Source: CAYMDD01 sp964409675 (GTDB lineage: Bacteria > Pseudomonadota > Alphaproteobacteria > Rickettsiales > SXRF01). Taken from it: a stretch of DNA of 15,789 nucleotides. The DNA is taken from NCBI GenBank assembly GCA_964409675.1, contig CAYPEF010000047.1, positions 1 to 15,789 on the forward strand, read 5' to 3'. How positions within the stretch are numbered: position 1 is the first letter of the stretch; every line of letters starts with the position of its first letter. Below, one piece after another: positions 6,517 through 13,999 of the stretch. The notes under the pieces are model-generated. The model worked only from the letters and a program-made list of their open reading frames with translations, was not told where the DNA came from and searched no databases. The position numbers and the translations under genes were made by a program.

Positions 6517-8448
6517 ATGGCACGAGTCATCAAATGGGGAAGCATTCTTGTCGTCATCCTGCTGGCGCTTGCGCTGGCCGTTCCGTTCATGATCCCGCTG
6601 GATCGTTACCGGCATCTGGCGGAAGAACGCGTAAAAGCGTTGACCGGGCGCGACATGGTAATCGGCGGAGCTATATCACCCAGCCTGTGGCCGAACCCCG
6701 GCATCCGCCTCGCGCAAGTGTCACTGGCCAACCCGGCGGGATTCACCGAGAAAAATATGGCTGAAATTGGCACGCTCACAGCGGAAGTAGAGCTGATGCC
6801 GCTGCTGCACGGCGAAGTGCGCATCCGCCAGTTCATTGCCACGCAGCCGGTAATCCATCTGGAGATCAACAAGCAAGGGAAGTCCAACTGGCAATTTACC
6901 CACGCAGCCAGCGCACAGGAAAAACCCGCTGTTCCCGCCGCAGGCACCCCGAAAACCGCCTCGCTGCCGGTTCTGGGGCTGGTGAAAATTGAAAACGGCA
7001 CGCTCACCTACCGCGACCAGCGCAGCCAGCAAGCCTATAGCGCCGACGGCATCGACCTCACCCTCGCCATGCCCGCCCCCACCGCGCCGCTGGAACTGAC
7101 CGCCGCCGTGAACTGGAACAAGGAACGCCTGAGCCTGAGCGCCCATATCGACCAGCCCGCCGAGCTCGCCGCCTCCGGCAGCGCCCTGAAGGCGGAGTTG
7201 AAAGCCGGCGCGCTGGCCGCCGTCGCCTTCGCTGGCAACGCCTCCCTACAACAGCTGAAAGGCAACATCGATGCATCCAGCAACTCACTGGTGAAACTCG
7301 CGCAATGGGCCGGTGCTTCCTTCGACTGGAAGGGCGCCACACCGCTCAGCCTTTCCGTCGAAGGCCCGCTTTCCTGCACCCTGAACCAGTGCGCGCTGAC
7401 CAATGGCGATATTGCCCTCGACGCCATCAAGGCGCACGGCGATCTCGCATTCACCTCCGGCCCCACCCCGCAGCTGGACGCCACGCTCGCCACCGACCTG
7501 CTGGATGCCAATCCCTACCTCCCGGCGGAAAAGCACGCCACACTCACCCTGATCAGCGCCGCCGAGGCTGCGGAATGGAGCAACGAAAAAATCGACCTAT
7601 CCGCCTTACGCACTCTCAACGCCAACGTGGCGCTCACCATCGGAAAACTGATCTGCCGCAGCCTGAGCGTCAGCCAGCTGGGTGTGAACGCCCGCCTGCA
7701 AAATGGCGAGCTGGCCTTGCGCATTCCACATTTTGAAACCTATGGCGGCAGCGGTAGCCTGAACCTCAACGCCACCGCCGCTAACCGACTGGCCGCCGAC
7801 TTCACGGCGCAACACATGCAGATCGAGCAGCCGCTGAAAGATTTTGCGCAGTTCGACCGCCTCTCTGGCCTCACCGAACTGAAAGGAAGTCTCAGCGCCC
7901 AAGGGCCTAGCCAGCGCGCGCTGGTGCAATCGCTCAGCGGCAACGGCAGCATCCGCCTGACCGACGGCGCTATCCGCGGCCTCGACCTTGCCCCACTGGT
8001 GCGCAACGCCAGATCTCTCATTACTGGCGCCGACACTTCCGCCCAGAAAACCGATTTCTCCGAGCTGAGCGGCAGCTATACCATCACAAACGGCATCGTC
8101 AGCAACTCTGACCTTGCCATGAAAGCCCCCCTCCTGCGCCTGCGCGGCGAGGGCACGGTAGACCTGCCGCAGCAGCTGGTGCATTACCGCCTGCTGCCAA
8201 GCCTGGTGGGCACGCTGCAAGGGCAGGGCGGCAAAGACAAGACCGGCCTGGAAGTGCCCATGCGCGTTGAAGGCAGCTTCGACCGCCTCACCTTCACCCC
8301 CGACCTGCAAAGTCTTGCCACCGACACCCTGAAAGACCCGGAAAAAATGAAGGAAACCGTAAGGAATTTAAAAGGCGAAGTGAAAAATCTTAAAGATTCG
8401 ATAAAAGGGCAGGGAAGAATTAATGAGATATTAAAGGGTTTTAGATAG
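6517..8448 (+). CDS. AsmA family protein
   Basis: This 643-residue envelope protein is anchored by an N-terminal membrane segment (about 8-27) with most of the chain in the periplasm. AsmA-family proteins resemble VPS13/Chorein-type lipid-transfer proteins and affect outer-membrane lipid homeostasis; which member this is cannot be told. The AsmA N-terminal region is clear: YRHLAEERVKALTGRDMVIGG, SLWPNPGIRLAQVSLANPAGF, VELMPLLHGEVRIRQF, KQGKSNWQF. The C-terminal region has GNGSIRLTDGAIRGLDLAPLVRNA and APLLRLRGEGTVDLPQQ. The start at 6517 has GGGAGG (6507-6512) four bases ahead. The last 20 codons or so turn Lys-rich and AT-rich (KNLKDSIKGQGR), marking a composition change towards the pilin gene. 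It appears monocistronic. Confidence 0.9.
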   Translation: MARVIKWGSILVVILLALALAVPFMIPLDRYRHLAEERVKALTGRDMVIGGAISPSLWPNPGIRLAQVSLANPAGFTEKNMAEIGTLTAEVELMPLLHGEVRIRQFIATQPVIHLEINKQGKSNWQFTHAASAQEKPAVPAAGTPKTASLPVLGLVKIENGTLTYRDQRSQQAYSADGIDLTLAMPAPTAPLELTAAVNWNKERLSLSAHIDQPAELAASGSALKAELKAGALAAVAFAGNASLQQLKGNIDASSNSLVKLAQWAGASFDWKGATPLSLSVEGPLSCTLNQCALTNGDIALDAIKAHGDLAFTSGPTPQLDATLATDLLDANPYLPAEKHATLTLISAAEAAEWSNEKIDLSALRTLNANVALTIGKLICRSLSVSQLGVNARLQNGELALRIPHFETYGGSGSLNLNATAANRLAADFTAQHMQIEQPLKDFAQFDRLSGLTELKGSLSAQGPSQRALVQSLSGNGSIRLTDGAIRGLDLAPLVRNARSLITGADTSAQKTDFSELSGSYTITNGIVSNSDLAMKAPLLRLRGEGTVDLPQQLVHYRLLPSLVGTLQGQGGKDKTGLEVPMRVEGSFDRLTFTPDLQSLATDTLKDPEKMKETVRNLKGEVKNLKDSIKGQGRINEILKGFR

Positions 8449-8494
8449 ATAGTGGAATATTACAAAATATTCAGGTCCTTATAGAAAATTAAAT

Positions 8495-9304
8495 ATGAAG
8501 CAATCTCGCTCATACTCACTGATTGTCTATTCACCGGGGTTTACACTGATTGAATTATCAGTGGTTATGGTAATCATCGGTCTGATTATTGGTGGTATCA
8601 TGGTAGGAAAAGACCTGATTCATTCTGCCGAATTACAAAAATACATATCTCAGACGGAACAATATAAAAGCGCTTATAACGCATTTAAGGTAAAGTATAA
8701 TTGCATTCCAGGGGATTGTCCTAATGCATATGATTTCTGGGGAGCTGCATGTGGGCCGAACGGATCCAGCGGCACGAATAATCAGCTTCCTGCGGATCCT
8801 AATGCCTGCAACGGCAATAACGACGAGATTATCACCTACACCAACGCATCATGGGGTGAACAGTGGAAGATATGGCAGCACTTATCGCTTTCAGGTCTCA
8901 TATCCGGCAACTACACAGGGTTTCTGCAAGGCGGATATGCAACGCCGGATGTAGTGTTGCCACAAGGCGCGGTGCCCAATAGCGTATATGAATTTATTGA
9001 GCCTATATCGCTTTATAGTTGGCGCTATGCAGGATATATACGCGTATCTTCCTTTGATACGACTCAGACAGGCGCTACCGGCTACACAGGGAAAGGTTTT
9101 ATGAACGCTGCCGATGTCTATGCAATAGATGCCAAGGCGGATGACGGATCCGCATACACAGGTAATATCCGTGTTACAAAAGGAGCTTATCAGGGCATTG
9201 CGCAGGGAGGATGCGTGGATAATTGGTATGTTGGCAATACTACGGCTACTTACTCAATGAGCAATACTACAACTTCCTGCTCTCTTTATTTTTTAGTAAA
9301 ATAA
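8495..9304 (+). CDS. Pseudopilin-like protein with type IV prepilin N terminus
   Basis: The 269-residue protein begins with a 15-residue basic leader, then the prepilin peptidase site G15-F16 followed by TLIELSVVMVIIGLIIGG: Phe at +1 and Glu at +5 are as required, with a hydrophobic helix to about residue 37. The helix continues as EQYKSAYNAFKVKYNCIPGDCPNAYDFWG, a layout seen in alphaproteobacterial type II secretion/pilin-like proteins. The rest is Gly/Asn/Thr/Tyr-rich with six cysteines (70, 75, 86, 105, 240, 262), enough for three disulfides, and has no domain I recognise. No peptidase, ATPase or secretin is nearby, so the machinery must be elsewhere. It has a weak ribosome site and is clearly AT-richer than its neighbours, suggesting acquisition. 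Confidence 0.8.
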   Translation: MKQSRSYSLIVYSPGFTLIELSVVMVIIGLIIGGIMVGKDLIHSAELQKYISQTEQYKSAYNAFKVKYNCIPGDCPNAYDFWGAACGPNGSSGTNNQLPADPNACNGNNDEIITYTNASWGEQWKIWQHLSLSGLISGNYTGFLQGGYATPDVVLPQGAVPNSVYEFIEPISLYSWRYAGYIRVSSFDTTQTGATGYTGKGFMNAADVYAIDAKADDGSAYTGNIRVTKGAYQGIAQGGCVDNWYVGNTTATYSMSNTTTSCSLYFLVK

Positions 9305-9348
9305 TAGCATTCCGCAGAACAACAAATATATTACAGCTGTAGACGAAT

Positions 9349-9717
9349 TTACTCTTCAATCGCCACCGGCTTCCGGTCCGCCCCAATCGCCACGCAAACA
9401 AACCGCCCTTCCGTCACTTTCTCCGTCGCCTGCCCGTTCATGCGCTCCACCTGCGCTTCCACGCGCACATGGATGCTGCTGCGGCCCAGCTTTTCCACCT
9501 GCGCGTAACACAGCAGGCAATCGCCCACGAACACGGGTTTATGGAACACGATGTCATCAATTGCCACCGTCACCATTTTCTTGCGGGCGAGCTTGCGCGC
9601 GTGCAGATAGGCGGCAAGGTCCATCTGGCTGATGATCCAGCCGCCGAACATGTCGCCGTCGGGGTTGGTGTCGCTCGGCATCGCCACCACCTTGATCACC
9701 AGTTCCATTGCGCTCAT
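9349..9717 (-). CDS. Hotdog-fold acyl-CoA thioesterase (YciA-like)
   Basis: The 122-residue protein is a single hotdog domain. It carries the YciA/acyl-CoA hydrolase signature N18-PDGDMFGGWIISQMD33, where the conserved Asn/Gly-Gly/Asp set forms the active site, then VTVAIDDIVFHKPVFVGD and CYAQVEKLGRSSIHVRVE, ending in the VTEGRFVCVAIG strand. Such enzymes cleave acyl-CoA to free acid and CoA in the cytosol. The substrate range cannot be read from sequence. Its ATG overlaps the stop of the antiporter gene (ATGA at 9714-9717), so it is translationally coupled as the last gene of a minus-strand unit. Met4 at 9708 is an alternative start. The pilin gene converges from the other side. Confidence 0.9.
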   Translation of the reverse strand: MSAMELVIKVVAMPSDTNPDGDMFGGWIISQMDLAAYLHARKLARKKMVTVAIDDIVFHKPVFVGDCLLCYAQVEKLGRSSIHVRVEAQVERMNGQATEKVTEGRFVCVAIGADRKPVAIEE

Positions 9718-11540
9718 GCCTGTTTCCTCTCCTGAATGACTGCATCGCCCGGCTGCACGTCCTCGCGCAGGATGCGCTCCATCTCGCCCGAAGCCTGCCG
9801 CGAAAAACTCACCAGCTCCGGCTCTTTTTCAAAGAAAGCGAACGAGGTATGAAGCGTTTTTTCATCATAATCAAGAAAGCGCTGCGCCTTGATGCGCATT
9901 TCCTCCGCAGAAGCCCCCAGCGCCACCATGGCTTCCTGCGCCATGATCAGGGAGGAATCGAACATCTCGCGCCGGGAATAATCCGCGCCCGCCTTGTGCA
10001 GCTCATAGGCATGGCGGCGGTTGCGCGCGCGGGCGAGGATTTTAAGATTCGGAAAAAACTGCTTCGCCATCTGCACGATTTCCAGGCATTTATCGGCATC
10101 GTCCACCGCTACCACCAGCAGCTTGGCCTTGGCCGCGCCTGCCGCGCGCAGTAAATCCAGCCGGGAGGCATCGCCGAAAAACCCAGCGGTGCCGAACTTG
10201 CGCAGCAGCTCAATCTGGTCCGGGTCTTTCTCCAGGATGGTGATCTTCACCCCCTGCGCGCGCAGGAACCGCCCGATGATCTGCCCGAACCGCCCATACC
10301 CGGCGATAATTACGGCGCTGCCGTCCGCATGAATCTCATCGTATTCCTGCGGCAACAAGCTCATAAAGCGCGGCACGATGAAGCGCTCATTGAGCAGCAT
10401 CACAATAGGCGTCAGCGCCATGCTAAGCGCCACGGCAAGCGTCAGGAACGCCGCCTGTTGCTCATTCAGAATGGAAAGCCCTCCGGCATACTGAAACAGT
10501 ACGAAGGCGAACTCACCTCCCTGCGCCAGCGCGAAGGCAAACAGCATCGCCTGCCCGTCGCGCAGGCCGAACGTATAGCCTAGCCCCGCCAGCAGCGCCG
10601 CCTTCACCGCCATCAGCCCCAGCACCGCCAGCAGCAGCGCCGCCGGATGCGCCGCCAGGAGTGCAAAATCCATCCCCATGCCGATGGAGATGAAAAACAG
10701 CCCGAGCAGCAGCCCCTTGAACGGCTCGATATCTGCCTCCAGCGTATGCCGGTATTCCGACCCCGCCAGCGCAATCCCCGCCACGAACGCCCCCAGCGCC
10801 GGTGATACGCCGATGGAATGCATCAGCAGCGTCACCCCCGTCACCAGCGCCAGCGAGAGCGCAGTGAACACCTCGCGTAAAGAAGTTCGCACCACGAATG
10901 GAAACACATAGCGCGAGAGGTAGCGCGCCCCGAAAATAATCGTCCCCGCTACGCCTGCCACCACCAGCGCCCGCGCCCAGCCGGGAAGGCCGGAGAGCAG
11001 CGATTCCTCCCCCACGCTCCCCGCCTGTCCCGCCAGCAGCGGCAGGATAATAAGGATAGGAATCACCGCAATGTCCTGAAACAGCAGCACCGCGAAGGAC
11101 GACTCCCCCGCTTCCGTCTGCAGCAGGCTTTTCTCCTCCAGCATCTGCAGCACCAGCGCCGTGGAGGAAAGCGACAGCGCCATGCCGCATGCCAGCCCCG
11201 CCTGCCAGCTTAAGCCCAGCAGCATGCCGATGCCCGTAAACGCCGCGCTGGTTATCATTACCTGCAAGCCGCCCAGTCCCACAATCATCCGCCGCAGCCG
11301 CCACAAGGTCGGCGGCTCCAGCTCCAGCCCGATCAGGAACAGCATCATCACCACGCCGAACTCGGCGAACTGCATCACCGCCTGCGGATTCTCGATCAGC
11401 CCGAACCCGAACGGCCCAATGAGCACCCCCGCCACCAGATACCCCAGCACCGACCCCAGCCGAAACCTCCCCGCCAGCGGCACCACCACGCAGGCGGCGG
11501 CAAGGAAGATGAAAGTGTAGAAGAGAAAGTTATGTTCCAT
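9714..11540 (-). CDS. Kef-type (CPA2) K+/H+ antiporter with C-terminal RCK domain
   Basis: The 608-residue membrane protein belongs to the CPA2 antiporters. Residues 1-385 hold about a dozen hydrophobic segments, with LIGLELEP (about 69-76), LSLSSTALVLQML and the FQDIAVIPILI motif (154-164), whose Asp is in the ion path in this family. GVSPALGAFVAGIALAGSEYR is a second conserved stretch. After a linker, a TrkA-N/RCK nucleotide-binding fold starts at AVIIAGYGRFGQ (GxGxxG at 414-419), followed by ILEKDPDQIELLRKFG and FFGDAS. The start at 11540 is preferred because GGAG stands six bases before it; an upstream Met at 11570 has poorer spacing. An FMN reductase gene lies upstream on the same strand and a thioesterase overlaps downstream. 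Kef proteins export K+ during electrophile stress; glutathione control here is not shown. Confidence 0.92.
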   Translation of the reverse strand: MEHNFLFYTFIFLAAACVVVPLAGRFRLGSVLGYLVAGVLIGPFGFGLIENPQAVMQFAEFGVVMMLFLIGLELEPPTLWRLRRMIVGLGGLQVMITSAAFTGIGMLLGLSWQAGLACGMALSLSSTALVLQMLEEKSLLQTEAGESSFAVLLFQDIAVIPILIILPLLAGQAGSVGEESLLSGLPGWARALVVAGVAGTIIFGARYLSRYVFPFVVRTSLREVFTALSLALVTGVTLLMHSIGVSPALGAFVAGIALAGSEYRHTLEADIEPFKGLLLGLFFISIGMGMDFALLAAHPAALLLAVLGLMAVKAALLAGLGYTFGLRDGQAMLFAFALAQGGEFAFVLFQYAGGLSILNEQQAAFLTLAVALSMALTPIVMLLNERFIVPRFMSLLPQEYDEIHADGSAVIIAGYGRFGQIIGRFLRAQGVKITILEKDPDQIELLRKFGTAGFFGDASRLDLLRAAGAAKAKLLVVAVDDADKCLEIVQMAKQFFPNLKILARARNRRHAYELHKAGADYSRREMFDSSLIMAQEAMVALGASAEEMRIKAQRFLDYDEKTLHTSFAFFEKEPELVSFSRQASGEMERILREDVQPGDAVIQERKQA

Positions 11541-11592
11541 GCGGTTCTCCGGCCAGCCCGATACCGCCATTTATCATGCTGGCATTTTCCTC

Positions 11593-11670
11593 CGTCATTG
11601 CGAGCGCAGCGAAGCAATCCAGCTATCCGCTTGTCGAGGAATGGATTGCTTCGCTGCGCTCGCAATGACG
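11593..11670. repeat. Intergenic palindromic element (family A), perfect copy
   Basis: Two perfectly complementary 29-base arms, 11593-11621 (begins CGTCATTGCGAGCGCAGCG) and 11642-11670, enclose a 20-base centre. The unit is 78 bases. It is the same family as the insert in ribE. It lies between the end of the FMN reductase gene and the start of the antiporter gene, where the RNA hairpin could act as a transcript barrier or stabiliser (inference). Confidence 0.92.
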
Positions 11671-11747
11671 AAAAGCTTCAGTATATCGTCGATTTTTTGT
11701 AATGAATCATTCAGCAAATAGCGAATGTAAAATAGCCCCGCAGCCTG

Positions 11748-12302
11748 TTAGGCCGCTTTACCCTTCACATGCTGCAAAAAGCTCCCCACCAGCTTGCCCA
11801 GCTGCTGCGCCGTTTTCTCATCCTTCAGCCGCCCGTTCTCATCGAAGGCCGCATCCGCTTTCGGCAAACCCATGACGGTGGGATAGACATGCGCCCCCAG
11901 CACCTCAAACGGCATCCGCGTCTGCCACAGCCCGCGCACACCCCCGAGCGCCCCCGGCGACGCGCCGATCAGCAGCACATGCTTCCCCGCAATCGACACC
12001 GGCTTCTCGCGCGAGAGCCAGTCGAGCGTATTCTTCAGCACCCCGGTGATGGAGCCGTTATATTCCGGAGCCGAAATCACCAGCGCATCCGCTGCCTTGA
12101 TTTTGGCGCTTAACTGTTTCGTTGTCTCGGGAATGCCCGACTGCGTCTCAATATCGCCGTCATAAATCGGCATCGCATAGTCGCGCAAATCGAGGAACTC
12201 CCCTTGCGCACCGGCCTCTTTCGCCAGCCGCAGCGCCTCGCGCGCGTATTTCTTGTTATAGGAATCGGCCCGGAGCGAACCGGCGAAAAAAAGCATGTGC
12301 AT
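11748..12302 (-). CDS. NADPH-dependent FMN reductase family protein
   Basis: The 184-residue flavodoxin-like protein has the phosphate-binding FAGSLRADSYNKK near the N terminus, and the family hallmark ISAPEYNGSITGVLKNTLDWLSR (shown here as its two halves, APEYNGSITG and LKNTLDWLSR). A GASPGALGGVRG loop follows that contacts the flavin. Relatives (ChrR/YieF, ArsH, azoreductases) reduce FMN, quinones or chromate with NAD(P)H in the cytosol; the natural substrate here is unknown. The start at 12302 follows a purine-rich AGAGAG; the Met 16 codons upstream gives an unusual extension. A candidate promoter lies 50-79 bases upstream. It sits upstream of a Kef antiporter on the same strand, recalling the E. 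coli KefF-KefC pair, although a 207-base gap with a palindrome separates them. Confidence 0.88.
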   Translation of the reverse strand: MHMLFFAGSLRADSYNKKYAREALRLAKEAGAQGEFLDLRDYAMPIYDGDIETQSGIPETTKQLSAKIKAADALVISAPEYNGSITGVLKNTLDWLSREKPVSIAGKHVLLIGASPGALGGVRGLWQTRMPFEVLGAHVYPTVMGLPKADAAFDENGRLKDEKTAQQLGKLVGSFLQHVKGKAA

Positions 12303-12351
12303 ACAAGGCTCTCTGAAGGTGGGAGTGTAAAAGAATAGCGTATTGAGCAAC

Positions 12352-12381
12352 TATATAGGGCTGAGATGCATCAATTTCCAA
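12352..12381 (-). promoter_or_regulatory. Candidate sigma-70 type promoter of the FMN reductase gene
   Basis: On the minus strand TTGGAA (12381-12376) and TATATA (12357-12352) are 18 bases apart. Transcription would begin near 12345, about 40 bases before the ATG at 12302. The -10 is good, the -35 moderate. Confidence 0.45.
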
Positions 12382-12444
12382 TGGTAGAAATGCTGGCCCC
12401 GCACCGCAAGCCTCCGGCCTGCGCGCATAAGGCGCATTACCCAC

Positions 12445-12473
12445 AAAAAAAGCGGCCCGAAGGCCGCTTTTTT
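12445..12473. terminator. Bidirectional rho-independent terminator
   Basis: AGCGGCC (12451-12457) pairs with GGCCGCT (12462-12468) around CGAA, flanked by A7 on the left and T6 on the right. On the minus strand it follows the stop of the 43-residue gene by about 25 bases, ending that transcript before the FMN reductase promoter. Confidence 0.92.
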
Positions 12474-12496
12474 CCTCGCTGCTTGCGCAGTGAATG

Positions 12497-12628
12497 CTAG
12501 CGCTTATCGCCGGTCGAAGAATTCTTCTGCTCGGACGCGCCGCCGGATACGGACGACTTGTTATCTTCCGGCTTCTTGCCAACGCTCGAAGTGGCATTAT
12601 CACTGGGCTTCTGGGGAGTATTTTGCAT
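12497..12628 (-). CDS. Small hydrophilic 43-residue protein, unknown function
   Basis: An ATG at 12628 opens 43 codons ending TAG at 12497. The protein starts MQNTPQKPSDNATSSVGKK and ends GGASEQKNSSTGDKR. It is almost entirely polar (S, K, N, D, G, T), without hydrophobic segment or cysteine, and is likely unstructured. Support for it as a gene: a purine-rich AGAAAGA 6-12 bases before the start, an isolated position, and a strong terminator right after the stop in the matching orientation. The frame opposite on the + strand looks like noise. Similar short Ser/Lys/Asp-rich proteins are common in alphaproteobacteria, but I do not recognise a family. Confidence 0.6.
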   Translation of the reverse strand: MQNTPQKPSDNATSSVGKKPEDNKSSVSGGASEQKNSSTGDKR

Positions 12629-12644
12629 AAAAATCTTTCTGATG

Positions 12645-12664
12645 ATTCCAAAGGATTTTGGAAT
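12645..12664. promoter_or_regulatory. Perfect inverted repeat upstream of the 43-residue gene
   Basis: ATTCCAAA and TTTGGAAT are exact complements with GGAT between them. It lies 16 bases ahead of the ATG at 12628, in the likely leader of the minus-strand gene. It could be an operator or a leader hairpin that affects translation; which is unknown. Confidence 0.4.
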
Positions 12665-12782
12665 TGATAAGAGAGTAGGTGGCGGAGTATCTTTTTACTA
12701 TACGGGGTTGGGTTTGAAGTTTGATTCAAAATATTTGCAGTAAAAAACCTTATTTTCTAATTATACAGTTTGTATAGTTTGC

Positions 12783-12817
12783 TTGACCGGATATATACAA
12801 AGTGGCATATTTGTATA
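12783..12817 (+). promoter_or_regulatory. Candidate fic promoter with overlapping operator-like inverted repeat
   Basis: TTGACC (12783-12788) and CATATT (12806-12811) are 17 bases apart and suit a sigma-70 promoter starting about 25 bases before the fic ATG. Across its spacer and -10 lies an exact inverted repeat, TATACAAA (12794-12801) and TTTGTATA (12810-12817), with an 8-base spacer. The half-site TTTGTATAGTTT occurs again at 12769-12780 in direct orientation. This is the layout of a repressor site. Confidence 0.55.
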
Positions 12818-12842
12818 GTTTCAGATATATAAGTAAAAAATA

Positions 12843-13982
12843 ATGAAAATAGAGATAGGCGTTAATAGAAAACAAAAAGAAGGGTTTAGCGCTTTTTTGC
12901 CTTATCCGTTCCCTCCCCGGGAAGGCTTTGCCTTTGATGGTGCTATCCTTAAAAAAAACGATCAGGCGACCCGTCTTTTAGGCAAGCTGGATGGTATTAC
13001 TAAACTTCTGCCTGATGCAAATTACTTTATACTGATGTATCTCCGAAAAGATGCCGCCTCGTCTAGCCAAATTGAAGGCACACAGGCGACCATGATAGAT
13101 GCCATCGAAGCTGATGCTCATGTAAGCGCTTCTTTACCAAAAGATGTAGATGATATTCTACACTATATTAGCGCGTTGAATTATGGCATGAAACGCGTAA
13201 CGGAAGATGAATTTCCAGTATCGTTGCGCTTTATTCGTGAATTGCATAAGGTACTTATGGATTCGGCCCGCGCAACACACTTCTCTAACCCAGGCGAATT
13301 CCGTACTAGCCAAAACTGGATTGGCGGCACGCGTCCGGACAATGCACGCTTTGTACCTCCGCCCGTACAGGAAATGCATAAGGCACTCGATGATTTAGAG
13401 CGCTTTATCCATGCCAATGACTCTACGCTTACGCTGATTAAGGCCGCACTGGTGCATTCACAGTTTGAAACCATTCACCCCTTTCTGGATGGAAATGGGA
13501 GAACCGGACGCATGCTCATCACCTTTTACTTATGGAAAGAAGGGTTTTTAGAAAAGCCCGTTCTCTTTCTCTCTTCTTTTTTTAGAAAGCACCAAGAACT
13601 TTATTATGAAAGGTTAGGCGGCTATCATAATGGACGGGTTTCCGAATGGGTAGAATTCTTTCTTGATGGAGTTATAGAAATTGCCAATGAAGCAATTGAT
13701 ACGGTAGGCAAGATTACGTTGCTGCGCGAACAGGATATGACTAAAGTGCAAATGTTAGGAAAGCGCGCTTCAGAAAGCGCTATGGTGGTGTTGCCAAAAT
13801 TATATGCTCAACCCATTGTGAACGTGCCACTGGTACAGAGTTGGACGGGCTTTACTTACGCGGGCGCACAAACAGTTATCAATCGATTTATTGATATGGA
13901 TATTCTTATACTTAGGGACGGCGAAAAAAAATACGGCCAGTCTTATATTTATAAAACGTATATAGATATTTTTGCTGAATAA
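12843..13982 (+). CDS. Fic family protein (class II, predicted AMP transferase)
   Basis: Fic proteins transfer AMP from ATP to hydroxyl side chains of target proteins. The 379-residue protein has a Fic/DOC N-terminal region (about 15-100) with the inhibitory helix S74-SQI-E78-G79, the (S/T)xxxE(G/N) motif; being N-terminal to the core within the same protein this makes it class II, self-inhibited. The catalytic loop is H212-PFLDGNGRTGR223, complete with His, Asp/Asn and both Arg. The flap region precedes it (PNGEFR-like NPGEFRTSQNWIGG). The C terminus (about 300-379, VVLPKLYAQPIVNVPLVQSWTG in part) looks like the winged-helix domain found in Shewanella-type Fic proteins. It is clearly AT-rich compared with its neighbours, has a weak ribosome site, and ends 17 bases from the 3' end of tRNA-Ser. 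No separate antitoxin is present. Confidence 0.9.
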   Translation: MKIEIGVNRKQKEGFSAFLPYPFPPREGFAFDGAILKKNDQATRLLGKLDGITKLLPDANYFILMYLRKDAASSSQIEGTQATMIDAIEADAHVSASLPKDVDDILHYISALNYGMKRVTEDEFPVSLRFIRELHKVLMDSARATHFSNPGEFRTSQNWIGGTRPDNARFVPPPVQEMHKALDDLERFIHANDSTLTLIKAALVHSQFETIHPFLDGNGRTGRMLITFYLWKEGFLEKPVLFLSSFFRKHQELYYERLGGYHNGRVSEWVEFFLDGVIEIANEAIDTVGKITLLREQDMTKVQMLGKRASESAMVVLPKLYAQPIVNVPLVQSWTGFTYAGAQTVINRFIDMDILILRDGEKKYGQSYIYKTYIDIFAE

Positions 13983-13999
13983 AATACATAAGAGAATTC

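Noticed and set aside
11396..11665. Minus-strand frame starting MRAQRSNPFLDKR
   Set aside because: It is the family A palindrome translated together with an out-of-frame part of the antiporter gene.
12558..12743. 61-codon + strand frame opposite the 43-residue gene
   Set aside because: Poor ribosome site, and the minus-strand reading has the terminator in the right place; the + reading looks like noise.
12843..13982. Fic as the toxin of a two-gene toxin-antitoxin system
   Set aside because: No small antitoxin gene adjoins it; the inhibitory SxxxEG motif is inside the protein itself (class II), and the nearby 43-residue gene is divergent and lacks that motif.
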